NCBI GenBank assembly: GCA_905479945.1
Contig: CAJQOP010000044.1
Location: forward strand, 1 to 64,000
DNA length: 64,000 bases
Direction of reading: 5' to 3'
Source: an uncultured Glaciecola sp.
Lineage (GTDB): Bacteria; Pseudomonadota; Gammaproteobacteria; Enterobacterales; Alteromonadaceae
Shown: piece after piece, positions 39,976 to 48,414 of the stretch
Layout: each line of letters starts with the position of its first letter
Numbering within the stretch: the stretch's first letter is position 1
Made by a program: the position numbers and the translations under genes
The notes under the pieces: generated by a model
What the model saw: only the letters and a program-made list of their open reading frames with translations
Database searches by the model: none
Told to the model about the DNA's origin: nothing

Positions 39976-40617
39976 GTGAAAGCGCTGAGTGAATTTAGAA
40001 AAGAATATACAACTGGCCGCCTAAGCTCAGAGGTACTAACCGAACATCCTATCGATTTGTTCGAATCTTGGCTAGGCGATGCCATTGCTGCTGAGTTACC
40101 AGACCCTAATGCAATGACTGTTGCTACCGTTAATGCATCAGGGCAACCCAGTCAGCGAATTGTATTATTGAAGGATTTGAGTAAACATGGTTTCGTTTTT
40201 TATACTAATTTAGGTAGCCGTAAAGCAAAAGATTTAGCTGAAAATTCTAAGGTTTCACTGCATTTTCCGTGGCATTTCCTAGAAAGGCAAGTACGAGTTA
40301 ATGGCGTTGCTAAACCGCTATCTAGAACTGAAGTTGCAAAGTACTTTCTGTCGCGACCTACAGATAGTCAATTGGGAGCATGGGCTTCACAACAAAGCCA
40401 ACCGATCTCTACCCGCGAGTTACTGGTTACTCAGTTTGCTCAAATGAAAGAGAAATTTGCTAAAGGTAAGATCCCGCTGCCCGATTTTTGGGGAGGGTAT
40501 CGTATAGAGCCTCATCAAATTGAGTTCTGGCAGGGTGGTGAACATCGACTGCACGATCGATTTGAGTATAACAAGCAAGATGATGGCAGCTGGACAACAC
40601 AACGACTGATGCCTTAG
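39976..40617 (+). CDS. pdxH: Pyridoxamine 5'-phosphate oxidase
   Basis: FMN enzyme that makes pyridoxal 5'-phosphate, the cofactor of GlyA and others. The PNPOx fold is complete: [18 protein letters not shown] (FMN binding), [19 protein letters not shown], and the C-terminal dimerisation segment ending RLHDRFEY and W-x-x-QRLMP. The length is 213 residues. The start is GTG, with GGGAG 10 bases upstream. It sits between era and a TatD-family gene. Confidence 0.96.
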   Translation: MKALSEFRKEYTTGRLSSEVLTEHPIDLFESWLGDAIAAELPDPNAMTVATVNASGQPSQRIVLLKDLSKHGFVFYTNLGSRKAKDLAENSKVSLHFPWHFLERQVRVNGVAKPLSRTEVAKYFLSRPTDSQLGAWASQQSQPISTRELLVTQFAQMKEKFAKGKIPLPDFWGGYRIEPHQIEFWQGGEHRLHDRFEYNKQDDGSWTTQRLMP

Positions 40618-40658
40618 TTGGTAAACTACTGACGTCGGGCGAGCGAGGGCGAGTTAGG

Positions 40659-41441
40659 ATGATCGATAGTCATTGCCATATTGACCTAGAAGCATTTGAC
40701 CTTGATAGAGACGAAGTATTACAAAGCGCATTTAAAGCTGGTATTACCCGTTTGCTTGTACTCGGGCTATCAAATTCGCGATTTAATAAATTACTCAAAC
40801 TTAAAGCTCAATATCAACAACTAGATATCGCGCTGGGTTTACATCCTTATTTTCTTGTTGAGCAAGGGCACTCAAGAACCCAAGCGATGTTTGACCAATT
40901 CTTAAGGCTCGCAGAGCAGTATCAAACCCAATATATTGCTTTTGGAGAAATGGGTTTAGATGGCAGTTTGCCACTTAACATGGACTATCAAAGGCAAGTA
41001 CTAGAGTTTCAATTAAGTGTAGCAACTCAGTTTCGTAAACCTATCGTGCTGCATCACCGACAATCACATAATCAACTCATTAGCGTATTAAAGTCGAACA
41101 ATTTTGATGGAGGCGGTATAATTCATGCGTTTTCAGGAAGTTACCATGAGGCGCTTACTTATATCGATATGGGGTTCTTAATTGGCGTCGGTGGCACCAT
41201 TACTTATCCGCGAGCAATTAAAACTCGAAACACTATTCAAAAGCTACCGCTAGATAAATTAGTGCTAGAGACTGATTCACCCGACATGCCAATTAATGGC
41301 TATCAAGGGCAGCGCAATGAGCCCAGCCAACTTAAACACGTTATCAATTCATTGAGTGAATTAAAGTCTGAATTAAAAGACGAAGTGATAAAGCAAACTA
41401 CTAAAAATTACTTAAGCTTATTTGGTTTGTCAGAAAACTGA
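40659..41441 (+). CDS. TatD-family metal-dependent deoxyribonuclease (YjjV-like)
   Basis: Amidohydrolase-fold nuclease with metal ligands H5 and H7 in DSHCHID, a Glu in FGEMGLDG, His residues in IVLHHRQSH and HAFSGS, and Asp in ETDSPDMP. The length is 260 residues, typical of YjjV/YcfH. The closer match is YjjV because serB, smp and radA follow, the same chromosomal neighbourhood as in E. coli. Substrate in vivo is unknown. Its 3' end overlaps the convergent smp gene by 34 bases. Confidence 0.9.
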   Translation: MIDSHCHIDLEAFDLDRDEVLQSAFKAGITRLLVLGLSNSRFNKLLKLKAQYQQLDIALGLHPYFLVEQGHSRTQAMFDQFLRLAEQYQTQYIAFGEMGLDGSLPLNMDYQRQVLEFQLSVATQFRKPIVLHHRQSHNQLISVLKSNNFDGGGIIHAFSGSYHEALTYIDMGFLIGVGGTITYPRAIKTRNTIQKLPLDKLVLETDSPDMPINGYQGQRNEPSQLKHVINSLSELKSELKDEVIKQTTKNYLSLFGLSEN

Positions 41442-41968
41442 TAGCTCGTTTTAATCTTATAAAAAAGCCGGGTAAGAATGATGGCGCACAATGCAGTTAA
41501 TAGCATAATTAGCCCTGTTTGCATCAATTGCGTTTGGTTAAATGCTTTGTGATGCATGATAATCGCGTCGCGATCTAGAAGCAATTTAACGTAACCTATC
41601 GTTTTGTCTTCAAACAGGATGTCCTCAACAAAAATCAAAGGTGGCTGATTTAATACTCTAAACTCTTCGATGATAGAGTAATTCTCGTCAAAACTCTTAA
41701 TGGTTTTTCCAACTTCATCATACAGCGATGCGCCTTTCACAAAACTATCTGTTTCAATTGTGCTTACATAGTTTTCGATACTTTCTATATCGCCTTTTTG
41801 CAAAGGGGTAGAGAGCATCCGCGCAGCTTGTTTGGCCAAGCTTCTGCCTAGCTGCTCAGACTCCAGATTATACCAATCTTCTGCATTTTTATTGTGCATT
41901 AACCATAAGTTAATACCTATCACCACAACGCACACCGCCAAAATAAAATTGGAAATACGTTTTAACAT
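41408..41968 (-). CDS. Smp/YtjB (AhpA)-family membrane protein
   Basis: It has two membrane segments, one at the N-terminus (ISNFILAVCVVVIGINLWL) and one near the C-terminus (LMQTGLIMLLTALCAIILT), around a periplasmic sensor-like domain with LYDEVGKTIKSF and GYVKLLLDRD. This matches the Smp/YtjB family in length, topology and its position divergent from serB. The function of the family is poorly known. The start is unsure: the ATG at 41968 fits the topology but lacks a ribosome binding site, and the TTG at 41998 has AAAGAGAA upstream. The tail overlaps tatD. Confidence 0.78.
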   Translation of the reverse strand: MLKRISNFILAVCVVVIGINLWLMHNKNAEDWYNLESEQLGRSLAKQAARMLSTPLQKGDIESIENYVSTIETDSFVKGASLYDEVGKTIKSFDENYSIIEEFRVLNQPPLIFVEDILFEDKTIGYVKLLLDRDAIIMHHKAFNQTQLMQTGLIMLLTALCAIILTRLFYKIKTSYQFSDKPNKLK

Positions 41969-42130
41969 CGAAAAATTGGGCGTTTTGTGGGTAAACAAAT
42001 GATTCTCTTTAGTTGAATTAGTCAAGCAACAATAGGATAAATAACGCTTTTTGCCAAGACTTTGTTTTATTGCTTACAGCCTTTATGTATTATCGACGGC
42101 CACTGGAAAAAAATCTCTTTAGGATGTAAC

Positions 42131-43288
42131 TTGTACCTTATAGCCACTGACAGTATCGCAGACCTCAGCACGCTCAAGTTTGCTCGTTATTTAGAACAAA
42201 ATAATGAGTTGTGGGTGACGCATTCCAAAGATGAAAAATGGGGTAATATTCCATTAAATAGCAGTCAATTAAAATCAGCATATGAATGGGCGAGCACACG
42301 CTCTGTAATGCCTGAGAATGAAAAACCAGTTGCAGACATATCTATTCAAGAAACGGCTATTCAAGACATAGCTATTGAAGGCATAGCTATTGAAGAGGGT
42401 ATTTCTACTGCAAACGACAATGTAATTGTGCTTGCCGCAACAGGCTTGAATTTTAGAATAATTGAGCAAGTATTGAGAGAGTTGCCAATTCAGTCGAAAA
42501 CAATCTCAATTAAGGCCAACGTTTATCATCATTGTTTCGATAAAACGGTAATTAATATTGCTTGCAACATTAACAGTACTGATGCACTGCGAACCAAGAT
42601 TAAGGTGCTTTGTGAACAGTTATTTATTGATATATTTGTGCAGCCTAAGGTTAATTTGCAGCAGCCTGGCTTGGCTGTGTTCGATATGGACAGTACCTTG
42701 ATTGAGATGGAGTGTATTGATGAAATAGCCAAGCTAGCCGGCGTTGGGGAAGAAGTTTCGGCGGTTACCGAGCAAGCTATGCAAGGTGAAATAGCTTTCA
42801 GTGAAAGTTTACATCACAGAGTTGCTTGTTTAAAAGGAGTAGAATTAAAAGCGCTACTCGCTATTCGTGAACGATTGCCATTTATGCCAGGCCTTTCACC
42901 ATTATTGACTGAACTGAAATTAAAAGGATGGAAAGTGCTTGTCGCGTCTGGCGGCTTTACATTTTTTGCTGACTATATCAAAGCCCTATTTGACTTAGAC
43001 CATGCATTTAGCAACACACTAGAAGTTAGTAATGGCAAATTAACCGGCAAAGTCGTTGGTGATGTTGTCGACGCGCAAGCGAAAGCTGATATTTTATCTA
43101 AGATAGCGTTACAACTTAACATACCTATTTCAAATACTATTGCTGTAGGCGATGGTGCAAACGATCTAGTGATGATGTCCGTTGCTGGTGCAGGTATTGC
43201 GTTCAAAGCGAAATCTAAAGTACAAGCACAAGCTGATAATTCAATCCGTTTTAGCGGTCTTGAAGCTGTGCTGTATTTGTTGGGCTAG
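42131..43288 (+). CDS. serB: Phosphoserine phosphatase SerB
   Basis: Last step of L-serine synthesis; HAD phosphatase. The catalytic aspartates are D185 and D187 in VFDMDSTLIEMECIDE, followed by KVLVASGGFT and VGDGANDLVMM. The N-terminal half is the ACT-like domain seen in gammaproteobacterial SerB, here carrying a Q/E-I/A-rich repeat insert. The start is a TTG at 42131 with AGGA six bases upstream (385 residues); an earlier TTG at 42062 lacks one. E. coli SerB has 322 residues. The tail overlaps the convergent creA-like gene by 38 bases. Confidence 0.94.
   Translation: MYLIATDSIADLSTLKFARYLEQNNELWVTHSKDEKWGNIPLNSSQLKSAYEWASTRSVMPENEKPVADISIQETAIQDIAIEGIAIEEGISTANDNVIVLAATGLNFRIIEQVLRELPIQSKTISIKANVYHHCFDKTVINIACNINSTDALRTKIKVLCEQLFIDIFVQPKVNLQQPGLAVFDMDSTLIEMECIDEIAKLAGVGEEVSAVTEQAMQGEIAFSESLHHRVACLKGVELKALLAIRERLPFMPGLSPLLTELKLKGWKVLVASGGFTFFADYIKALFDLDHAFSNTLEVSNGKLTGKVVGDVVDAQAKADILSKIALQLNIPISNTIAVGDGANDLVMMSVAGAGIAFKAKSKVQAQADNSIRFSGLEAVLYLLG
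42341..42400. repeat. In-frame 4 x 15-bp tandem repeat in serB
   Basis: Units start TCTATTCAAG, GCTATTCAAG, GCTATTGAAG, GCTATTGAAG and encode SIQET, AIQDI, AIEGI, AIEEG. The segment is a linker between the N-terminal domain and the phosphatase half. On the reverse strand the units read TTCAATAGCTATGCC, resembling the ileS repeat. Confidence 0.85.
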
Positions 43289-43748
43289 TATTTGTGTAGG
43301 CTTGAGTTCCCCACAATGGCACGGTTGATAGGCTGTGCTTGAAACTGCCAGAGGTTTCCTTTGTTGAGTATGAAACGTACATCAATGTTTGTGACTCAAC
43401 ATCATAAACTCTGCGAATTTTCATCGATTTAAAAAAGATACTTTTAGACTTTTTGAATACTACTTCGCCCGATTTTGATTTATCAATTTGCGCAATCATT
43501 TGAGGCGTAATTTCGCCTGTTTGGCGACAAGCAATAGAGCTATCCGACGGGTCAGCCAAACTTAGATCGGCTTCGATGCTTGCAACATGACATGTTACAC
43601 CAATTACTAAGGGGTCAACTAAGGTGTTTAGCTTTATATCTTGAGTTGTGAAAATACCAAGTGATATATCACCCACTTCTGATTTGTCACAGCCTGAAAG
43701 GCTAAAGATCATGCTCAAGGAGATTAATGGTAATGTAAACTTTTTCAT
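43251..43748 (-). CDS. CreA-family protein, predicted lipoprotein
   Basis: The CreA domain is recognisable from VDPLVIGVTCHVA, SSIACRQTGEI, SGEVVFKKSKSIFFKSMKIRR and FKHSLSTVPLW. The N-terminus has a lipobox (FSLSGC, Cys20) with Asp at +2, which in the E. coli Lol rules favours inner-membrane retention. E. coli CreA instead has an ordinary signal peptide. The function of CreA is unknown. The ATG at 43748 has AAGG seven bases upstream (165 residues). It overlaps serB convergently by 38 bases. Confidence 0.86.
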   Translation of the reverse strand: MKKFTLPLISLSMIFSLSGCDKSEVGDISLGIFTTQDIKLNTLVDPLVIGVTCHVASIEADLSLADPSDSSIACRQTGEITPQMIAQIDKSKSGEVVFKKSKSIFFKSMKIRRVYDVESQTLMYVSYSTKETSGSFKHSLSTVPLWGTQAYTNTSPTNTAQLQDR

Positions 43749-43904
43749 TTGAAGCCTTATAAAGATGCAATATGATTCAGACATGGTGGTCTCAGTGCCA
43801 TTTTACCTGATATGGGATAATGCTGAGTGTGTAATTTATCATTCATTGTAAAATACAAGCAAGTTAGCGATCTTTAGTTGGGGCTTTGAATAAAATCTAG
43901 GCAT

Positions 43905-43935
43905 AAAAAAAGGCGATATCCATACCGCCTTTTTT
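43905..43935. terminator. Bidirectional terminator-like hairpin
   Basis: An A-run, GGCG, a 10-base loop, CGCC and a T-run. It lies in the 655-base gap between the creA-like gene and the PilZ gene and could end transcripts from either side, most likely read-through from the PilZ gene. Confidence 0.7.
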
Positions 43936-44102
43936 AATTTTTATAGTGGGTGTATCCATCGTTTTTACCGAGAAAAAAGTTTATATGGCTTTGTTCTGCG
44001 ATGGGAACATTAAATCACTGAAGAGCACGGTGAAAGGTATAGAAAGAAATAGAAGGTGTTACTTTTGATACATAAAAAGTATATTTAAATCAATGGATTA
44101 AA

Positions 44103-44134
44103 ACTTTAGTATAATTAGCGTATTATACTAAAGT
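44103..44134. repeat. Perfect 13-bp inverted repeat with a TATAAT core
   Basis: ACTTTAGTATAAT and ATTATACTAAAGT flank a 6-base loop, TAGCGT. Each arm holds a -10-like box (TATAAT on the plus strand; by symmetry also on the minus strand), and a T-run follows at 44139-44144. It may be an AT-rich terminator, or an operator over promoters. It lies in an otherwise gene-poor gap, 70 bases upstream of a possible small ORF. Confidence 0.65.
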
Positions 44135-44204
44135 CTATTTTTTGGTTCATGGTTAAGAAGGCCAAATAGTTGTTAAAATCATTTAAAACAAGGGTTTAAG
44201 GATT

Positions 44205-44381
44205 TTGACAAAACTTGAACTTAGGGTTTTATTCGCACACTGCGCAGATGTTGAGTTTGTAGGCCCTATATATGACTTAACTTGCATTAAATGGAGTAAA
44301 TCATTGTTTAAGATTTTAAGGTTGGTTAAAAAGTGTTCAATTTTAGATTTGCACCATTGTGTCCCGCGGATGCTTAAATAA
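44205..44381 (+). CDS. Possible small protein, 58 residues, unknown
   Basis: Open frame from TTG (preceded by AAGGA only three bases upstream) to TAA. The product begins MTKLELRVLFAHCADVEF and has a basic, helix-prone C-terminus with three Cys (K-C-S-I, H-H-C-V, and an earlier T-C-I). I do not recognise it. It ends 22 bases before the convergent PilZ gene stop. An overlapping minus-strand frame also exists, so coding is uncertain. The palindrome at 44103-44134 lies just upstream. Confidence 0.25.
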   Translation: MTKLELRVLFAHCADVEFVGPIYDLTCIKWSKSLFKILRLVKKCSILDLHHCVPRMLK

Positions 44382-44403
44382 GGAACGTTCGCAAAACGCC
44401 AAG

Positions 44404-46848
44404 TTACTTCTTTAACTGATAGCGATAAAGTACTTCTTGGCTTACGTCGGTTAAGAATACTTGTCCTGCAATATTCCACATATCTTCTTCTAGTTGCTTG
44501 GCTTTATGAATAGCGTACCGAGTGATATAGGCAAGCTCTTGCTCTAAAAATGTGGTGTCTGGACGAGCGACGTTGGATATATGCACGCTGAACGCATAAA
44601 ACTGACCTTTGGCAAGCGCGGCTTTGATAAATTGCATTTTCGAACGATGTGTCGCAAGCTCATTTTCCCATTGAGCCACGATCGCAGTTTCATAGTCTAA
44701 ATCTGTCGGGTCGAATGCAACATATATTTCTGCTTGAATGGGGCGTTGATCTAATCTTAATGTTCGGAGCGCGTCCCTAACAAAAGCATTACTTTTATGT
44801 TTATCTTGAAAAAGCCAAGAGTTATTCATTTTAGTCGCTGGCATATCATGCTTAAACAAACTAAGCCAAGAAGCTCTAATTTGCTGCATGCTGGTTTTTA
44901 ATGGGAAGTATCCACCTTTTTGTTTATGCATATAAATGCATAACTGTTCAGTATTACGCGCTTGTAAACAACGCAGAGCATGACCCATACCAGGCACAGA
45001 CTCTTCATTGCTTATGGTTTTTAGTTTATCTTTGTTATTCTCAATGAGCAGTCCGAAGAACGTTTCTGCAACACTTAATTCTTGCTCTGAAATAGCTTCT
45101 AAATGCAAAACGAGTTTATCGTAGTTGATATGCTTAACCCGATACTTGAGGTCTTCTAAAACAAATTGAGAAGTTTTTTTCTGTAGCACTGGGAACGATA
45201 TGCTCACTCTTGAATTAATGCGCTGTCCAAAAGTCTCATCAAGTTCTATCTTTAAGCCGCTCACAGAGCAGTCCTCACTAACACCTGAGATGCTTGTATC
45301 GTAATTTTCCAATTTAACTGATGTTCGCAATTTGTATCTGGTTTCTTTGCGTTGCTCTTGCTGCTTAAATCTAAACGGAAGAACAGGTTCAGGCGGTTTA
45401 TTTCTAGGATGCCCAAATACAGCCAGTTCTTTTATTTTTTCTCTGTCCAGTGTGTTTTTCTGATAACACTGCTGAGCAACTAAATGTGTGATGTCAGTAA
45501 CACTCAACATGTTCTGAATAAACTGCAGCTTTGATTCAAGGCGCGGAGACAAGGGGCGGTTCAGCCTATCTATTTTTCGGTTGATGCCTGATGGCATCGC
45601 GGTGGGCAGATAGGCAGATTTAGGATCAATATCAGAACATATAATTTTATACACACGCCAACTGACTTTTCTAGAGGCATAGCTCAAAAATACTGCGCGC
45701 AAGTCTGGCTTAGCATCGAGCTCTTCAGCTGTTGCGGAATAAAAATAAACTTTACCATCTTTAATGTGCGTAAACGCATACACCCAGATACAAGCGTTTG
45801 AGCCTGATTTAGACATGAGCTCATTCAGTCTTTCAGAATTGACTAAAAACCCGATATTTTGCTGGTCATTCTCATCTAGCCAGTAGTCCATTATCTCTTT
45901 GTTAGTGCCGTTCACACAAGCGAATTTAGCCAGCGGCCTTTTATCGAATTGGCTATCTACAAAGATTGACAATGCTGGTGTCGTGCTTGCAAATGCCTGT
46001 TCGTAAATTTTGTCGTCTAGGGCTTGAACTGTATTATTTAAATTAACTTTATACTTACGCTTGTGGATTTTTATTAGCTTTTTTATGTAGTTATTAAAAA
46101 ACTGAGGACCCACTCTAATATCGCGTTGCAAATGAATTCTTGCTTGCTCGTCTTCACCAGAAATACCTAGTACTCGATATTCAATCGATTGCTTCGTCAG
46201 CTCTGAATCGGGGGGAAGACCTCTAAATATAATATTAACTGGAGTAAAGGCTTTAACCATGTTGAGTTGTTCTGGAACTTTTAATTTTAACTTTAAACCG
46301 CTTGGGCTAATGTCTACAGTGGATGCGAAAACGCTTTCGTTATTGTCTAAAAAGAGTTCAATGAGCACCACGTAATTCATTCTTTCTTCGTGTCTGTGAG
46401 GGAATGCTAAAAGTGCTTGGTTTTTGACGATATATTTTTCTAAGCTAGATTTTTTACGGTCTTGTTGGGGGTCGTCTGTAGACGTTATGCTGCCGGCGTT
46501 TGCGTTAAATTCATGCTCAGCTAAACTCAAGACTGATTCATATACGCCAAATGTGAATATGCCATAGCGCTCTATAAGATCTTCGAAGAGTTCAATTGCA
46601 GGGACGTGCAGGTAATGCTTGATCCCCTGAAAGGAAAAAAGTTCGCAATTAGAAGTCACCCTCGTTCTTAAATCAATAGAACGTATGCATGGTTTGGATA
46701 AACGTTTCATCTCCATTTTTAACAAAAATCGTTTTTCGTTACTGAGATCCTTCGTTGCTTCGTTTAGCAATCGAGTAAAGTCTGGCTTTTCCACAAAGGG
46801 CGCCAGTTTATGGATCAAATATTTATGTTCAGACAGATCGTTTGTCAT
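44404..46848 (-). CDS. Large protein with two PilZ domains (c-di-GMP binding)
   Basis: 814 residues, soluble. Two PilZ domains each keep the c-di-GMP motifs: RHEER at 152-156 with DISPSG at 179-184, and RKETR at 500-504 with DCSVSG at 527-532. The regions around them (1-140, 250-480, 600-814) have no motif I recognise and no membrane segment or signal peptide. It is likely a cytoplasmic c-di-GMP effector acting on motility, pili or surface growth (inference). It is transcribed away from radA. Confidence 0.82.
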   Translation of the reverse strand: MTNDLSEHKYLIHKLAPFVEKPDFTRLLNEATKDLSNEKRFLLKMEMKRLSKPCIRSIDLRTRVTSNCELFSFQGIKHYLHVPAIELFEDLIERYGIFTFGVYESVLSLAEHEFNANAGSITSTDDPQQDRKKSSLEKYIVKNQALLAFPHRHEERMNYVVLIELFLDNNESVFASTVDISPSGLKLKLKVPEQLNMVKAFTPVNIIFRGLPPDSELTKQSIEYRVLGISGEDEQARIHLQRDIRVGPQFFNNYIKKLIKIHKRKYKVNLNNTVQALDDKIYEQAFASTTPALSIFVDSQFDKRPLAKFACVNGTNKEIMDYWLDENDQQNIGFLVNSERLNELMSKSGSNACIWVYAFTHIKDGKVYFYSATAEELDAKPDLRAVFLSYASRKVSWRVYKIICSDIDPKSAYLPTAMPSGINRKIDRLNRPLSPRLESKLQFIQNMLSVTDITHLVAQQCYQKNTLDREKIKELAVFGHPRNKPPEPVLPFRFKQQEQRKETRYKLRTSVKLENYDTSISGVSEDCSVSGLKIELDETFGQRINSRVSISFPVLQKKTSQFVLEDLKYRVKHINYDKLVLHLEAISEQELSVAETFFGLLIENNKDKLKTISNEESVPGMGHALRCLQARNTEQLCIYMHKQKGGYFPLKTSMQQIRASWLSLFKHDMPATKMNNSWLFQDKHKSNAFVRDALRTLRLDQRPIQAEIYVAFDPTDLDYETAIVAQWENELATHRSKMQFIKAALAKGQFYAFSVHISNVARPDTTFLEQELAYITRYAIHKAKQLEEDMWNIAGQVFLTDVSQEVLYRYQLKK

Positions 46849-47046
46849 GCATTCCTAGTCTTTAGGCCGTCGTTTTTAACGTAAGAGGCTTTATGCTGTC
46901 CTCTGTGTGTTTAATAAATTGTGATTTAGTACATTTATCGGCAAAATAAATCGTTTCTAAAAGGATTTTTGTCACAAATTTAGTTACTCTCTAAACCATA
47001 CCACGAATTGTCAATCTCCCCCTATATTGAGGTTAATTAAGTACCT

Positions 47047-48414
47047 ATGGCGAAAAGAAAAACGGCTTTTGTTTGCAACGAATGTGGCTCTGAACACCCG
47101 CGCTGGCAGGGGCAATGCAGTGATTGTCGAGAGTGGAATAGTTTAACTGAAATCGTCATCGAAAATTCAGCAAGCAAAAGTGTGCCAGGTAGTCGGGTTG
47201 GCTTCTCAGGAGTTACGGCTGCAAAAGTTGAAGTACTCAACGAAATTGACCTAGCTGCGTTGCCGCGCTTCTCCTCAGGCTTCAAGGAACTCGATCGTGT
47301 TTTGGGCGGCGGCATTGTTCCTGGTTCAGCCATTCTTATTGGTGGTTCACCGGGTGCAGGTAAAAGTACATTACTGCTGCAAGTAATGTGTTTATTAGCG
47401 AAAATAAATTCAACGCTCTATGTCACAGGCGAGGAGTCGCTGCAACAAGTTGCGATGCGCGCAAAACGCCTGCAGTTACCCGATGATAAATTGAAGCTGC
47501 TTGCTGAAACTAACATAGATACAATCTGCCAATTAGCATTGCAGCACAAACCCACGATCATGGTAATTGACTCGATACAAGTGATGCATATGAGTGATAT
47601 TCCATCGGCTCCGGGCGGCGTAACGCAGGTTAGAGAAAGTGCCGCAGCATTGACCCGATTTGCTAAGCAACATCATATCGCTATTTTTCTAGTTGGCCAT
47701 GTCACTAAAGATGGCAGTTTGGCAGGCCCGAAAGTACTAGAGCATTGTATTGATTGCTCAATGATGTTGGAAGGAGAAAGCGACAGCCGTTATAGAACCT
47801 TAAGAGGAACTAAAAATAGATTTGGCCCAGTTAACGAACTAGGTGTGTTTGGCATGACAGGAAAAGGCATGCGAGAAGTTTCTAATCCGTCAGCAATATT
47901 TTTAAACAGAGAAAACGAAGCGTCTCCTGGAAGCATTGTGATGACTATTTGGGAAGGAACACGTCCCTTATTAGTCGAAATCCAAGCGCTTGTTGACTAT
48001 TCACAGATGTCTAACCCTAGGCGTGTTGCTGTTGGACTAGATCAAAATAGGTTAGCTATGTTGTTGGCGGTGATGCATCGGCATGGAAATGTGCAGATGA
48101 ATGATCAGGACGTTTTTGTAAATGTCGTTGGCGGTGTGAAAATAACTGAAACTGGAGCGGACTTGGCTGTGTTATTGGCAATGGTGTCTAGTTTTCGAAA
48201 TCAGACACTACAAAAGGAATTGATTGCATTTGGTGAAGTCGGCTTGTCTGGTGAAATCAGACCCGTTCCCAATGGTACTGAGCGAATAGTAGAAGCGGCC
48301 AAACATGGCTTTAAACGAGCGATTGTGCCTAAAGGTAATATGCCAAAGAAAGCTATAGCAGGTATTGAAATAGTTCCAGTAAGCAAGCTTTCAGAAGCGT
48401 TGGAGGCGCTATGA
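47047..48414 (+). CDS. radA: DNA repair protein RadA (Sms)
   Basis: RecA-like helicase that promotes branch migration in recombination. The N-terminal zinc finger is C10, C13, C24, C27. Walker A GGSPGAGKS is at 99-107, the RadA-specific KNRFG motif at 256-260, and a Lon-protease-like C-terminal domain follows. The length is 455 residues (E. coli 460). Its stop overlaps the start of the downstream hydrolase as ATGA. Confidence 0.97.
   Translation: MAKRKTAFVCNECGSEHPRWQGQCSDCREWNSLTEIVIENSASKSVPGSRVGFSGVTAAKVEVLNEIDLAALPRFSSGFKELDRVLGGGIVPGSAILIGGSPGAGKSTLLLQVMCLLAKINSTLYVTGEESLQQVAMRAKRLQLPDDKLKLLAETNIDTICQLALQHKPTIMVIDSIQVMHMSDIPSAPGGVTQVRESAAALTRFAKQHHIAIFLVGHVTKDGSLAGPKVLEHCIDCSMMLEGESDSRYRTLRGTKNRFGPVNELGVFGMTGKGMREVSNPSAIFLNRENEASPGSIVMTIWEGTRPLLVEIQALVDYSQMSNPRRVAVGLDQNRLAMLLAVMHRHGNVQMNDQDVFVNVVGGVKITETGADLAVLLAMVSSFRNQTLQKELIAFGEVGLSGEIRPVPNGTERIVEAAKHGFKRAIVPKGNMPKKAIAGIEIVPVSKLSEALEAL

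Noticed and set aside
44183-44479. 98-codon minus-strand frame overlapping the PilZ gene 3' end
   Set aside because: Starts inside the PilZ coding region in another frame with no ribosome binding site; composition does not look coding.
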